Notes under the pieces: model-generated
Seen by the model: the letters and a program-made list of their open reading frames with translations, nothing else
Database searches by the model: none
Told to the model about the DNA's origin: nothing
In this document: one piece after another, positions 24,028 through 37,051 of the stretch
Numbering within the stretch: the stretch's first letter is position 1
How the letters are laid out: each line of letters begins with the position of its first letter
Translations under genes and position numbers: made by a program
Assembly (NCBI RefSeq): GCF_029784165.1
Contig: NC_073696.1
Location: 157,269,182-157,333,181, forward strand
DNA: 64,000 bases
Reading direction: 5' to 3'
Origin: Wyeomyia smithii
Lineage: Eukaryota; Arthropoda; Insecta; Diptera; Culicidae

Positions 24028-24492
24028 GTGCAAAATCATACCAAGTCCCCAATAGAAATCAACATAAACCAACTTCAAGCTAAAACTGAAAAATGTGAAA
24101 TTATCAAGTTACCTGATGCAGACATCGCATCGAAGAAAATCAACTACAACATTCGAGACAAACACATGAATGAACTAGAAAAAGATAAAGAATTCGAAAT
24201 CACTCCTGAAATCAACGAATGTTTTCAGAGATGTAAACAAATATTAATAAGGGACCCGATACTTATGTATCCGGACTTCTCCAAAGATTTTATTTTGACA
24301 ACCGATGCAAGCGATTACGCGATTGGAGCTGTTCTTTCGCAGGGCACACCTGGAAAAGATCGTCCAGTAGCATACGCATCAAGGACATTAAATAAAACTG
24401 AAGAGAGATATAGCACAACAGAAAAAGAACTATTAGCCATTGTATGGGCGGTAAAGCATTTTAAACCGTACTTATACGAACGAAAATTCTAG
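24028..24492 (+). pseudogene. pol: Errantivirus pol remnant: RT deleted, RNase H N-half
   Basis: A 154-codon frame, itself open from about 23,932 (-1 relative to gag-protease). It runs from the protease-RT linker straight into the thumb-connection region (ITPEINECFQRCKQIL, then YPDFSKDFILTTDASD). The fingers and palm of RT with the YxDD box, some 200 or more residues, are absent; the junction lies near 24,175-24,200. RNase H begins with DASDYAIGAVLSQ and TEKELLAIVWAVKHF and is stopped by TAG at 24,490. Without RT the element is non-autonomous. Confidence 0.8.
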
Positions 24493-25987
24493 TTGGTGAC
24501 AGATCACAAACCATTAATCTATTCCCTTACGAACACAAATGACAAGATAGTGAGATGGAAGTTAAACCTAGGAGAATTCAATTATGAAATCGAATATAAA
24601 CCGGGCAAACAGAACGTCATTGCAGACGCACTATCAAGAATTAGAACCGAAACAAACGAAGAAGTCAACGTTAATACCTCAAGCGACGACTTAGAAACGG
24701 TCCACTCAGCGGACACTAGCGATGACTACTTTATAAGTTGCACGGAAAGACCAATTAATCTGTTCAAAACGCAATTGATCTTTAAAATTGGCAATATAGA
24801 TACCGATCTTCATGAAGAGGTTTTCACAAAATATCACAGATATACAATTGCTAGACCTCAATATACAGAGGTTGATATTGTGAACATCTTCAAAAACTAT
24901 CTGAACCCCAAAGGAGTTAACTGCATAAAAGCTCCAGTTTCACTGCTACAATTAATTCAAGAAACCTATAAAACACATTTTTCCACTAATAAAATTTTCA
25001 AAGTATTTATTTCAGAGAAGCTGCTAGAAGACATCCGTCTAGATACCGAGCAAGATGAACTTATCGAACAAGTCCACGAATTTGGTCACAGGGGGATAAA
25101 GGAAAATAAGAAACAGATTCTCCAAAAATACTTCTTTCCCGAGCTTGAAAGGAAGCTGAAAATTTTTATCACATCCTGTGATATTGGCAAACGTAGCAAA
25201 TATGACAGAAAACCTCCAAAACTGATACAAAGAAGTACCTTTGGTGAAACTGTTTTTGACAGAATCCATATCGACGTCTTTTTCATGAAAGGTCATAAAT
25301 GGCTCACAATCGTTGATTCATTTTCCAAATTCGCGAATATAATTGCACTCGAAACAAGAACCATTATTGACATGAAAAAAGCAATAACGGATCACATTAG
25401 ACAGTTTGGAAGACCTGTAACGATTGTGTGCGATCAAGAACCTTCCTTTAAATCCATTGATTTTATCGGATTCCTAAACGATTTAGGAATAGTCGTTCAT
25501 CACGCTAGTTCCTCCGAATCGAATGGCATTGTTGAAAGGTTTCACTCAACATTGATTGAGCTGTACAGAACTTTACACGCGAAGTACAAAGATTTGGCAT
25601 TAAACGAAATAATGAATATTTTAACCGACATTTACAACAATACTTTTCATTCGGCAATTAATCAAAAACCACGCGATGTAGTCTTTAACAAAACAAATAT
25701 TACAAATAGCGAGGAAATCGCAAGAAATTTTGATAAAATTCAATCCGCGATAAAAGTTGAACTCAATAAGCGAAAGGAAGCACACGAGAATAAATTTGAT
25801 AAAAATGAAACACCAAAAACTTTAAATATAAATGATAAAAAATACATAAAAATTGGTCAAAGACAAACCAAAGATCAAAACCTTTATAAAATTGCAACTG
25901 TTAAATCCAATGATGAATTCACTTTTACTGATGCAAACGATATTAAAATCCATAAAAACCGAATTAAAAACTACACATTTAAACCAT

Positions 25988-26003
25988 CCCTTTTTCCTTT
26001 CAG
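25988..26003 (+). promoter_or_regulatory. Candidate env splice acceptor
   Basis: CCCTTTTTCCTTTCAG is a near-ideal pyrimidine tract plus CAG, placed exactly at the change from integrase to Env. With the leader donor at 22,143 it keeps the env frame, and the resulting N-terminus would be short and hydrophobic, as expected for a signal peptide. Confidence 0.55.
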
Positions 26004-27597
26004 AATAATTTTCATCCACACAATTAATGCTACCACATACAAAGAAATTCCCAACAGCAATGGACTGGTTGCATTCAAAATCAAAACAGCAAGGATCAAA
26101 ACTGGATATGACAGGACATTACACAAAATCAATCTTAGGTCGCTAGAAGACAACGTAAAATATATAGAAAAAATTACCCAGTCATTCAAAACAATTGAAC
26201 ACTTAGAACAAACTCTTGTAGAAAAAATTAAAGTAGCCAACGGAAAACTTAGGAGTTTAAATACACACAGAACAAAAAGAGCACTAATAAATGCACTAGG
26301 AACGGCTATTAAAATCATTGCAGGGAACCCAGATAATGATGATCTCGAAATCATACATAAAAGCTTAGGAGAATTGCAAACACAAAAAAACAAATTAGTC
26401 CGCAACCAAGTCCGACAAATTCAAATCAATGAACTTTTTAAAGACAAAATCAACAACATTACAGATGCACTTGGAAAAATCAGCTCCAAAATATCAAAAG
26501 AATATAATTCAGCACAAGGCTTGAGATCAGATTTAGAATTCATTAACCTTATTTGGAATACAGATAAAATTATTCATATTTTAGAGAACATCGAGGAACA
26601 GATAGAATTTTCTAGAATAGGCTTGTTAAACAAAAATATTCTTTCAGTAGAAGAGAAAATGTACATTTTCGATAAACTTGTAAACCAAAACCTTAAATTG
26701 AATTATTTAGACGAAATTTTTCAGTACAGCACAGCTAGTATCGGCATCAGCAAAGGACAAGCAGTTATACTCATCAAGACACCAATTCTAGACGAGAAGA
26801 CGTACGACCTTTTGGAACTTCATACCTTGAAAATCAACGAAACACGAATCGACACTCATATCAACCTGGTTACTAAGCATGGCGATCTAATTTACTCCCA
26901 AACATCAAAATGCGACATATGCGAGGGTAACAACTTGGTGGAAGACGAATGTATCTACAAAATTTTAACCCATCAAACACCAACATGCCCGCTTGTAAAG
27001 ACGAAACAAGCATTCCAAGTCAATGAAATTATAAAAGGCGTTATCCTGATCGATACCTCCGAAAACACTGAAGTAAGAGACTCTTGTGGAAACTCGAAGA
27101 TGGTACGGGATGCCACCATTGTAGAAACCGAAAACTGTACCATTAGAATTCGCAACCTTACATTCTCTGGAAGGCTTGACGTAGTTCAACAAGACGAGTA
27201 TCTGGTTCCAATCTACAGCAAACCTCTACAAAACACATCTTACTCAAAAGATGACGAAGAAAACTTTATGCTTAGGATCCTGAACCTAGAAGAACTCAGC
27301 GAGATTCAAATATCTCTAAACCATACACAAAAACGGGTAACATATGGAGGTGTCATCCTCCTCGCACTAACCTTTTTTTGTTTCTTCACTGCATTTTTCT
27401 ACAGAAAAATACATGCGAGGGTGAGCAAGGAAAATCACACCAAGCTACCAGAACTTCTTACCCCCAAACATATAGGAGAAATAGACGGGACGGCTAAGAC
27501 AAACCAAGATACGCCTAAGCACGGAAGCAATGGAGTCCACACCATGACGCCATTATCCGAGGTCCTTAAACATCAACCGAGGACGCTTGATACTTAT

Positions 27598-27606
27598 GGG
27601 GGGAGA
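27598..27606 (+). promoter_or_regulatory. Polypurine tract
   Basis: GGGGGGAGA directly before the 3' LTR start; expected site of plus-strand priming. Confidence 0.75.
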
Positions 27607-28377
<771 letters not shown>

Positions 28378-28395
28378 CTAATTTTGTGGAAATTT

Positions 28396-30110
28396 TCTAA
28401 ACTAAAAATCCGATTACAATGAAATTTAATAGGGTCTTATAGGACAACTATACCTTTCATTTGCTATTATTTCATGAACAAATACACACACACACATACA
28501 TACAGAAAATGCTCAGCTCCTCGAGCTGAGTCGTGTGATATATGCCATTTGACCCTTTGGAGCACTTTTATATCTTCGGTTTTGCAAGTAAATGCTATAC
28601 CTTTCTAGGAGAAAGGCAAAAACTACGAATGATTACCTAAACAACGAAACCGGTCATGGAGAAATCAGAAAAAAGTTATAATTTTTTCACAGGGTAAAGT
28701 TTTTTTTTTGGAAGAACTATGCCACTATGCCAATCAAATAAATCGTTTTGACTGTAAAAATATTTTTAATTTCTCATAGAGTGCTCTATTGGAAATTAAA
28801 AATATGTTTACTGTCGAAATGGTTTGTTTGATTTCGGTATAGTGTCTTCGCAAAGTTGTAGATAATATTTTGTCCTACCAAAACAAAAAAATGCCTTCAA
28901 AAAAAATAATTGAGAAAAAAAAATTTTTTTCCAAAAAATATTTTTTTTTTCAAAAAATGATAAATTTTTTTTCATGATTTCTAAATGATTGGAAGATTTC
29001 ATTGTTTTGGTAATGCAGGTTGCAGGTTGTGTTAAAAAAATCAGATTTTTAAAATATGAGCTCTGTTGAATAATTAATTTTTTATTTTTCTTCTAACTTT
29101 ATTTTTTGAATAAATAATTTTTTTAAGTGTATTTTTTTTGGTAAGAACGAATTATCATCTAAAACTTTGTTGAAGACGTCACACCAATGAAACGGACCGA
29201 AATACTTTTTTTTTATTCCATACTCATTTTTCACAATATTATGAACCACCCTATGCCGAATTAATTAACCACCCTAATGGAACATGATGTAATCGATGCT
29301 AGTTATAGTGAATATCATTATACAGACTATTTCGAGAGTCTAGTAATCAATTTCGAAAGATAAATTTCAAACATTTTCAACTCCGTCTTCACAATTGAAA
29401 AACGACTAAGTCCCAGAGAGTCGCTTTTTGCAAAAAAATCTTAAATTAATCCACCTAGTGGTCAGGCCCAGCCTTTCTCATTCAAACTTATTATTTGTAA
29501 AAACAATCCCATCCTTCTTTTGGAAGGGAGGGGTACCATACAAATGAAACACAAATTTCTGCACATCTCGAGAACTAACCAACTAAATGGAACCAAATTT
29601 GGTAGGTGAATGTTTTTAGAAGTAACAAATATGTGCATAATGGTTTGACACCCCACTCTTTTCTATAAAGGAGAAGTCCCATACAAATGAAACACAAATT
29701 TCGCACAGCTCAAGGACCAATGTAGAAAATACAACCAAATTTGGTATGTGATCCAAAATGGCGACTTCCGGTTTCTGAAAAACAGCGGCAAACGACCAAA
29801 TACCACCCAATATGGGTATATCCGGAATCGTAATGATGCACTGGAGCCACAAATCGACTTCAGACAACATTTTGAATTATAAGATGGCAACTTCCGGTTT
29901 CTGGAAAACAGCCGGAAATGACCATATACCATTCAATATGAATGTTTTCGGAATCAGAATTCTGCCCAGATGACAGAAAGTGACCAAATACCACCCAATA
30001 TGAGTATCTCCGGAGCCAGAATGTAGCAAGAAGCTAAAAGTTGACCTCAGACACCATTATGAATTGTAGGATGGCAACTTCTGGTTTCTGGAAAACAGCC
30101 AAATATGGCC
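28396..30110 (-). repeat. Third copy of the X/C/B/A repeat block
   Basis: Matches 14,845-16,506 in the same orientation. It keeps the family X palindrome region (28,510-28,528, one base changed to CTCAGCTCCTCGAGCTGAG) and the ~45 bp missing from the right arm. It ends abruptly in family A at AAATATGGCC and continues directly into segment Q. Confidence 0.85.
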
Positions 30111-30526
30111 TTGTGAATCAAAAGTTATGAAAACAAACGTGTTCTGAAGTCTGTTTAATCTCACTCATGTTTCTCAGAGATGGCTGGACCGATTCTCATA
30201 AAATCAGTGTCAAATGGAAGGGCTAGTTGCCCCATAAGACCCCATTGATTTGTTTTGCAATCGGACTATTACTTTGCCTGTTATGTTTAAAAATGTGAAA
30301 TCCAGCTATGAAAAGGAACATATTCCGAAGATTACTTGAACTCACTCACTTTTCTCAGAGATGACGGACCCGATTTCCACAAAATTAGTGTCAAATACTA
30401 GACTAACTAGCTGCCTCATAACACCCCATTGAATTGTACTGAAATCGAACTGCAACTTCGTCTGTAATGTACCGAAATGTGAAAATCACGAAACTTCATT
30501 ATCTCAGAAACTACACAACCGATTTG
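30111..30526 (+). repeat. Second copy of segment Q
   Basis: Matches 20,658-21,064 from TTGTGAATCAAAAGTTATGA to ACACAACCGATTTGA, again ending at a (TA)n tract. It keeps CACAAAATTAG, which the first copy lost. Confidence 0.85.
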
Positions 30527-30873
<347 letters not shown>

Positions 30874-31361
30874 TGATGAACGGGCTAGTTAAGGGTTAAC
30901 TGATAAATTATGATTGAACACGTTGTTTCAAAGTTTGGCTGCCCTATACGTTCCCCCTTCATTTGATTATAACCGAACTTAAACAACCGTTATTGTTAAC
31001 CCTCTCTCGCTCACAAGGTTTATCATTATAATTTATAGCTTCACGAGAAAATTCAAGCTGAACACTTTGTAGACTAACTAAAATTACTGTCAACTGTAGC
31101 ATTTTGAAGTAAATGCCCAGTGATGCTCTGAGGCAGCATATAAAAGTTTATGGAACAATCGTAAGCACAACAAACCGTTTTATGTCAAAATATGATGATT
31201 ATAATTCTTGGTGCTTTTGAGTCACCATGAGCGGGAAAGGGTTAATAAAACAACGAAAGTCTATTATCTCAAAGATTAAATGACTTATTTCAACATAACT
31301 AGTGTCATACGAACGAGTCATCTCTCAAACTTACAAATAACAAACTCCATAACAATGTTTT
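30874..31361 (+). repeat. Family X body, interrupted by a TTAA element
   Basis: GATGAACGGGCTAGTTAAGG to CTCCATAACAATG is family X sequence, resumed after the 242-bp insertion at 31,000-31,241. It is cut at about 31,361 by another insertion. Confidence 0.7.
31000..31241. mobile_element. 242-bp TTAA-flanked MITE
   Basis: Ends CCCTCTCTCGCTCA and, inverted, CCCTTTCCCGCTCA, flanked by TTAA at 30,996-30,999 and 31,242-31,245. Other family X copies show an uninterrupted TTGTTAATAAAAC-like sequence at this place (for example, inverted, near 40,757). TTAA targets and CCC-starting termini fit piggyBac-type non-autonomous elements. Confidence 0.75.
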
Positions 31362-34300
31362 TTGACGTAGGACTACGTCTAACAGCACTATATCGAGATA
31401 CATTCTGCGGAAACTAAAACCAAGGTGTAACGTTGGAATGAAAGATTTCAAACGGTAATGCTGATGTAACCACATGATGGATTACAATAATCAATATGTC
31501 GTGGGATTGATAAAATGATGGACAATTTTGTGATTTCTCAGTTATCATTATCATTTCATTGTTTAACAGTGAAAATTGAATAAAAGTTTCAAGGTCGAAT
31601 TTTCACGAACAATGTACCAATCACATGCGAGCACCCCTGGCACAGACTTCATGAACAGACACCAATTGTCTGCTGTGATATCCTGTATAGCAGTGGCAAA
31701 AAAAATTTGACAGAATCTCCCCGTCCCAATAGATCAACTAACGTTTGCTTCTATGAGCCTAGACTATATTGATGTCTTGAAGGTAAAGCTTTTTCGGAAA
31801 GTTCGTAACCACCTCCACTATCAGACAGTTTTTCGTTCTGCTCTTAGAATGTTATTAAAACTGATGTCTTGATGGAAAACATGCTGGCACAAGCAACAGT
31901 ACTGCACCGAGCAATGTATGAATACTGGTCACTCGTCGTCTATCAGTGCAGTAGAACTCGATATTCATTTGTGTGCAACCAAGCCAAGTGAAGACTACAT
32001 TGCCGTTGTCGACGCATAGTGGGGCGTGTTGGGTTAACGCGTAGGTATCGTTTTGCGATCTGGATAACAATCGAATTGCCGTTTGAATTGTCTTCTTCTT
32101 GTTTCGTATATGTAGTAGCAAATATCAGAATTCAATATGATTATTCGGGTGCCGCAAAATACACTGCGCTACCGGGGACAACAAAATTCTGTACGTGTCG
32201 GTAGAGGCAGATAGCAGGGTATATAAATTATATACCCTGCTATCTGCCTCTATTATATAAATAACAGATAAAATGTGTTGTTTATTTTTGAACTCTACAC
32301 TCTGTTTTTCTCATGTCCATTTTGAATTTTCTGTGAATATACATTTCAGTTCAAAAACTGTAATTTTTTATCGTTATTTTTTCCACGAACTTGTAACTGC
32401 AGGAAAATTTTGTAACATCTTTGCCGCTTGGTGATCGGAGAGTGAGCCATCTTTCACAAAACAAATAAATATTGTTTAATTTCTACTAAATCGTACTCAA
32501 TTTAGGTCTGTATAGAAGCTTGCCCTTTCGCGTATTGAACAAAATTGACTGTATTAGAATGAATATTTTTTCTTCTAGAATAGAGTGCTGCAAATAAATA
32601 ATCAAAATCCCGTTCGATTTTGCCAAACACGACATGGCAGAATTTGCCAAAAATGAACGGTTTTCATAACGTTTTTTCATAGATATTTTCACCAATGAAC
32701 TAGTTTTAGTTCCAAGCAGTGTTGCTGATTATCACTTCATTACACTCAAATACGTTGTCTGCAACCAGAAGTACTCAGTTCAGTGGCAACAAAGCATGCA
32801 CTCATAAATGAAATGAACGCGTTGATTGTCCCGTGCCATGGTGAGTGACTCACGTATGAGAAGTTTTTTTTTCTCTTCGCACCATCTTCGCTTCGGACCC
32901 GATCAGATCAATCGGGAAGACAGAGGTTTTTTTCCGTAGTAATCTCATCACTCAGAATATTCAGATGATTCGCATCATTCACTTCATTTGCATCGTTCGC
33001 ACCGTTCGTACGATTTGCATCAGTCATATTCTTCGGGTCTTTTTTGGGTGAACCGAAGGGTCTAGCTTTCTTCAGCCAACAGTGCTGCGTAGTTGTAGCA
33101 CAGAGAACAGACATTCATGTTCATATAAAGAAATTTGAAAATCGTGTGTAAAAATTTGAATCAAATTACGTTAATACACTTACGACATCTGTCTTCTGGT
33201 GCCCCAGTTGCACTGCATAAATATTGCTGTATCGATATTTTATCGCTATCAGTGCTTGGTTTGTAAGTGACAAAAGCGCCACATAGCGGGAGCATTACCA
33301 CTTAGTTTACCACTGAAAAGAAGATGAACGTCTGTTCTCTGTGGTTGTAGTTTTTAAAAATAAAAATAGTCTAGCAGTGATGAACTGCCGCGCGTTAAAA
33401 ACAAAGATGAGGCTGCTGCCACAGGGGCAATAAAATATGGGTGCCTTATCGATGCTTTCAGTTTTATTAAATTCATTTTAAATTTCAGAAACCTATAATC
33501 AGTTGACTTCAAGAAACATAAAAATAAAAACATACATTGAAAAAATGTCATTTTTTCCTTTTCAAACAACTCGAACAATACGTGCGAACATCTAAACTAA
33601 TTCCTTAAACTATATTCCGCAAAATTTATTCTGTCAAGAATACATCCCTTCTCAGATGTATCAAACACCCTATTCGATAAACAGAGAATTTGTTTGGGTC
33701 TTGTACGAATCTATTCTTACCAAAACCAACGGTGTTTTTTTCCTTTGTAAACGTCATTGGTCTTTCCCGACGCTTCGTTCGCTTCGTTAGATTCGTTCGC
33801 TTCAGCTGTAAGTCGAATTGATGGTGAGTAACTTTTTTTCGGGTGGCCGAATGTGGTAACTCAGTGAGATACAATAGCAGGAGAAGAAGTAAAGGATAGA
33901 ATACACCCAAACAGTTCAATAAGCACTGTTATTCGCACTTGATGATGCGATAGGCTGCAGCTCTAGTACCAAGTCACTAGTGAGCAGCGACGATGATGAA
34001 TCATGAATGATTGTGATAATCAGCAACTTTGGTTCCAAGTCGTTTGAGGTGTCGCTTGATGAATTGAGGCTGATGACCTAGATACTTGATATTACTACCC
34101 GAGTAATTAGTGGCTTAGTACAGCTTAGATCATGATCATTATACATATCACCGGCACAAGTTCTTGTCATGTTCCAGGAACCGTTTTACCGATTTCGGTC
34201 AATCGCTTCGGCATCATAAAGAACCAAAACACATTTCTTTTGGAGGATGTTGAGCTTAAATTGGTTGAAATAAACAAGAAGACTAAGAAATGTGTTTAGA

Positions 34301-34416
34301 CATAATCGCTCGTTTTGGCACATCTGTGCCAAAATCGAACCGTGCCAAAAGTAAGACGAGCTCAAATCAAACAGAGCCTCAAAGGGAAATTTAAAACTAT
34401 TGTAGTCCTACGTCAA
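31362..34416. mobile_element. ~3.05-kb insertion with inverted ends, no recognised gene
   Basis: Starts TTGACGTAGGACTAC and ends with its reverse complement (34,402-34,416), splitting a family X copy that resumes near 34,465. Inside I recognise no transposase; several small minus-strand frames (31,855-33,919) lack family features. It contains a perfect hairpin at 32,203 and two paralogous-looking minus-strand stretches (about 32,920-33,090 and 33,730-33,860). A target duplication is not evident. Confidence 0.5.
32203..32251. repeat. 49-nt perfect hairpin
   Basis: A 24-bp stem starting AGAGGCAGATAGCAGGG with a single central A and no mismatch. It contains TATATA on both sides of the centre. 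Confidence 0.9.
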
Positions 34417-34900
34417 CTATGCGGTCGTATCCCAGATACCACCCTCCTACTATTCTTCATCTAAACAACAATTTAATATGTAGCTCAAAAGTTATGGAAA
34501 GAAAAGAAATTCAAAGACTATTCAAAACTATACCTGCTTTGATCGGTATATGTGGCCTCAAAATAATTTAAATGTGGTATCGTACTATTTGAACGTTCCA
34601 AATTCATCGATTCCTTGCGATGTGTTTAAAGTCTGCAAATGCACTACGAATCGGCCATATGATATGATCAAAGTCAAATAACGAATCGTTTGAAATGATT
34701 GTTTTTATCGAAATGACAACATCCTCGACTTTTGGCTTCTGTACATCGCACAGTGCGTTGAATGTAGGGTAAGACGTGACAAAAATCAAAACTACACGAT
34801 TTTGTCGATAAAACATGTTGATGTAACAAGAAAAGTTGTTCGTTACCTTCAGAGCTACTAAATGCATAAAGGTCTTATGTGATACACTAAATCACAAAAC
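34417..34900 (-). repeat. Family X body and coding-like relic
   Basis: From about 34,465 family X resumes. 34,604-34,745 contains the KPKVEDVVISIK...FADFKHIARN relic also seen at 11,940-12,085 and 17,460-17,600; here an 87-codon minus-strand frame spans it. No function assigned. Confidence 0.5.
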
Positions 34901-35154
34901 TGTCCCAAACGCCAACGCACTTATCCTATACCAGAAACCGTTAATCTCTTTGTAAAAGTTGTACATTGTAACGAAAACTGCGATTTCTATGTTTTACTTA
35001 CTTTTACATAATTGCAAAAGTGACTTATACGCAATCATAACAAAAAAAAGGTTTTTCTAGGTATTCTTTCACGTATCATTTTTATTATTTTTTATATATT
35101 TAATTACCAGAGTAACAAACAATTTAAAGTTCTTCATGATGCATATTACATTAT
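34901..35154. other. Spacer without recognised content
   Basis: Short AT-rich stretch; nothing identified. Confidence 0.4.
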
Positions 35155-35541
35155 CTAGTCAAGTTTTGGGTCATCTTTAGACGAATCGGAATAGTTGTTT
35201 GAAACGGTAGCAGCAAATACTGAATTTTTTGGGGAGTTATTTTCAACGAGCTCTGCAACTCGCCGTCTTTTAATTCTGGTTGAGCAGCTTTCAAGAAGTT
35301 TCTGAGGAAGCTCACGAGAAGAAATGTGGTTGTATTCATAATTATTATTCTCACCGAGTCGAGGAAGAGCAAGCGGTGACTCCAACAAAATTTCATGCTT
35401 TTTCATAAAATACTTTTTTATTCTATTGCATTTCTCCCATTTCGAGCTCAATTTCGGACAATATACAGCAGAAAACTTGTGCAAATTTTCATAAACATGC
35501 TCGACTGTGTCTTCTGGTAGAGACAATATCGAAATACACAT
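35155..35541 (-). CDS. Hypothetical protein, 128 codons, probably a transposon-protein fragment
   Basis: Minus-strand frame starting with ATG, opening MCISILSLPEDTVEHVYENL, followed by a helix-rich part with a Cys-Pro pair (YCPKLSSKWEKC), a basic cluster (TRIKRRRVAEL) near residue 90 and an acidic Asn/Ser-rich end. No signal peptide or membrane segment. I do not recognise the family. Its regular codon structure and amphipathic pattern look like real coding sequence, but its location in a repeat-dense interval and the absence of visible introns or partner exons make a decayed element or single-exon fragment most likely. Confidence 0.35.
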   Translation of the reverse strand: MCISILSLPEDTVEHVYENLHKFSAVYCPKLSSKWEKCNRIKKYFMKKHEILLESPLALPRLGENNNYEYNHISSRELPQKLLESCSTRIKRRRVAELVENNSPKNSVFAATVSNNYSDSSKDDPKLD

Positions 35542-36140
35542 GATGTTCTTTTGCTTGCATTGGAGTTAAACCACTTTTCAAATATCTGCCGCTTCACGAG
35601 CGATCGGCATTGACATACGAAAAATAAAAAATCTCTTAGAGTTGCAGCTAAGTTTTATATATTTTGTAGAGGACACTTAAGGCAAACTTTTGATGTATGT
35701 TTTAGAGAGGAACTCGGTGGAACTTTTTTTTAAAACGCTAACGAAAGTATGAGTTCGCGTTTTTTTTAGGATTAATACCTTCACCAACTCATCATACCGA
35801 TTAATCATACACGCAATCGAAACCAAGTCTCTCTATCAATGAAATATATTGCACTAACCTTGATTGTTATTTTCCATTTTGTGTTATTGGAATACACGAA
35901 GTAATTAAGTTTTACCAACGTTTAGAAAACGCGCAACAATTTAGCACGAAATGTGAACCTAATGATTGCTCTGGACGCTAACGCTTGCTATGCTCGTATT
36001 AGTATTTGTGATGCTTCCCAAAGCTCACCTATACTTGTTCACAACCCAAGAGATCTCTGTGAACACTTCTGGGTACTTGGTGCATCTTAATAAAAAAGAA
36101 AGAAAAACGATTTTTGTCTATGGCTCAACGCACTGTGCAT
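35542..36140. other. Intergenic, no gene
   Basis: AT-rich sequence with chance frames only; no repeat family recognised until family A begins near 36,141. Confidence 0.4.
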
Positions 36141-37043
36141 CGCCCTAATTCTGAATATATTCATATTGGGTGGTATTCGGCCATTTTCGGCAAATTTTCT
36201 GGCATCAATCTGACACCGGAAATACCCATATCGGAGGTATTTAGTTATTTTGGATGTTCTCCAGAAACTCAAAGTGTCCAGGGTCAATGTTTGCTTTCTA
36301 TGCATCATCTCGATTACGGAAATATCTATGTTGAGTATTATTCGGTCATTTTCGACTGTTCCTTAGAAGTTGGCATCCTACAATTCATAATGGTGTCTGA
36401 GGTCAATTTTTAGCTTCTTGCAACATTCTGGCTCCGGAGATACTCATATTGGGTGGAATTTGGTCACTTTGGGCTGTTTTTCAGAAACCGAAAGTCGTCA
36501 TTTTGGACTTGAAAATTGCCTGTGAAATCAATTTCTATCATCTATGCGTAATTCTGGTTCCGAAAACATTCATATTGAATAGTATTCGCTTATTTCCGGC
36601 TGTTTGCCAAACATCGGGAGTTGTCATCTTACAATTCAAAATGTTGTCTGAAGTCGACTGGTGGATCCAGTGCATCATTACGATTCCGGAAATACCCATA
36701 TTGGGTGGTATTTAGTCGTTTCCGCTATTTCTCCGAAACCGGAAGTCGCCATTCTGGATTTCATAATGGCATTCGGAGACAACAATTTCTGGCTTTTGAA
36801 CATCATACTGGTTAAAGAAACACTCATATTGGGTGGTATTTGGTCGTTTTCAGCTGTTTTTCAGAAACCAGAAGTCGCGATCTTAGAATTCAAAATGGTA
36901 TCTGTGGTCGATTTTAGCTCCTGTGTATCATTCTAAATCCGGATATTATTATATTGGGTGGAAATCGGCCTTTTTTGGCTGTTTTCCAGAAACCGGATGT
37001 TGCCATCTTACTATCGAAAATGTTGCCTGAGGTCGGGAACATA
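36141..37043 (+). repeat. Family A tandem array, longest copy
   Basis: About seven to eight diverged units, each with CATATTGGGTGGTATT-like and CAGAAACCGGAAGTCGCCAT-like blocks. The frames of 60-100 codons found here are repeat by-products. Confidence 0.8.
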
Positions 37044-37051
37044 CTTGTTAC

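Noticed and set aside
33626..33919. 97-codon minus-strand frame with a Leu run like a signal peptide
   Set aside because: The hydrophobic run is low complexity and the rest has no recognisable domain; support for a secreted protein is too weak.
36114..36936. Several 64-99 codon frames
   Set aside because: Family A repeat by-products without conserved protein sequence.
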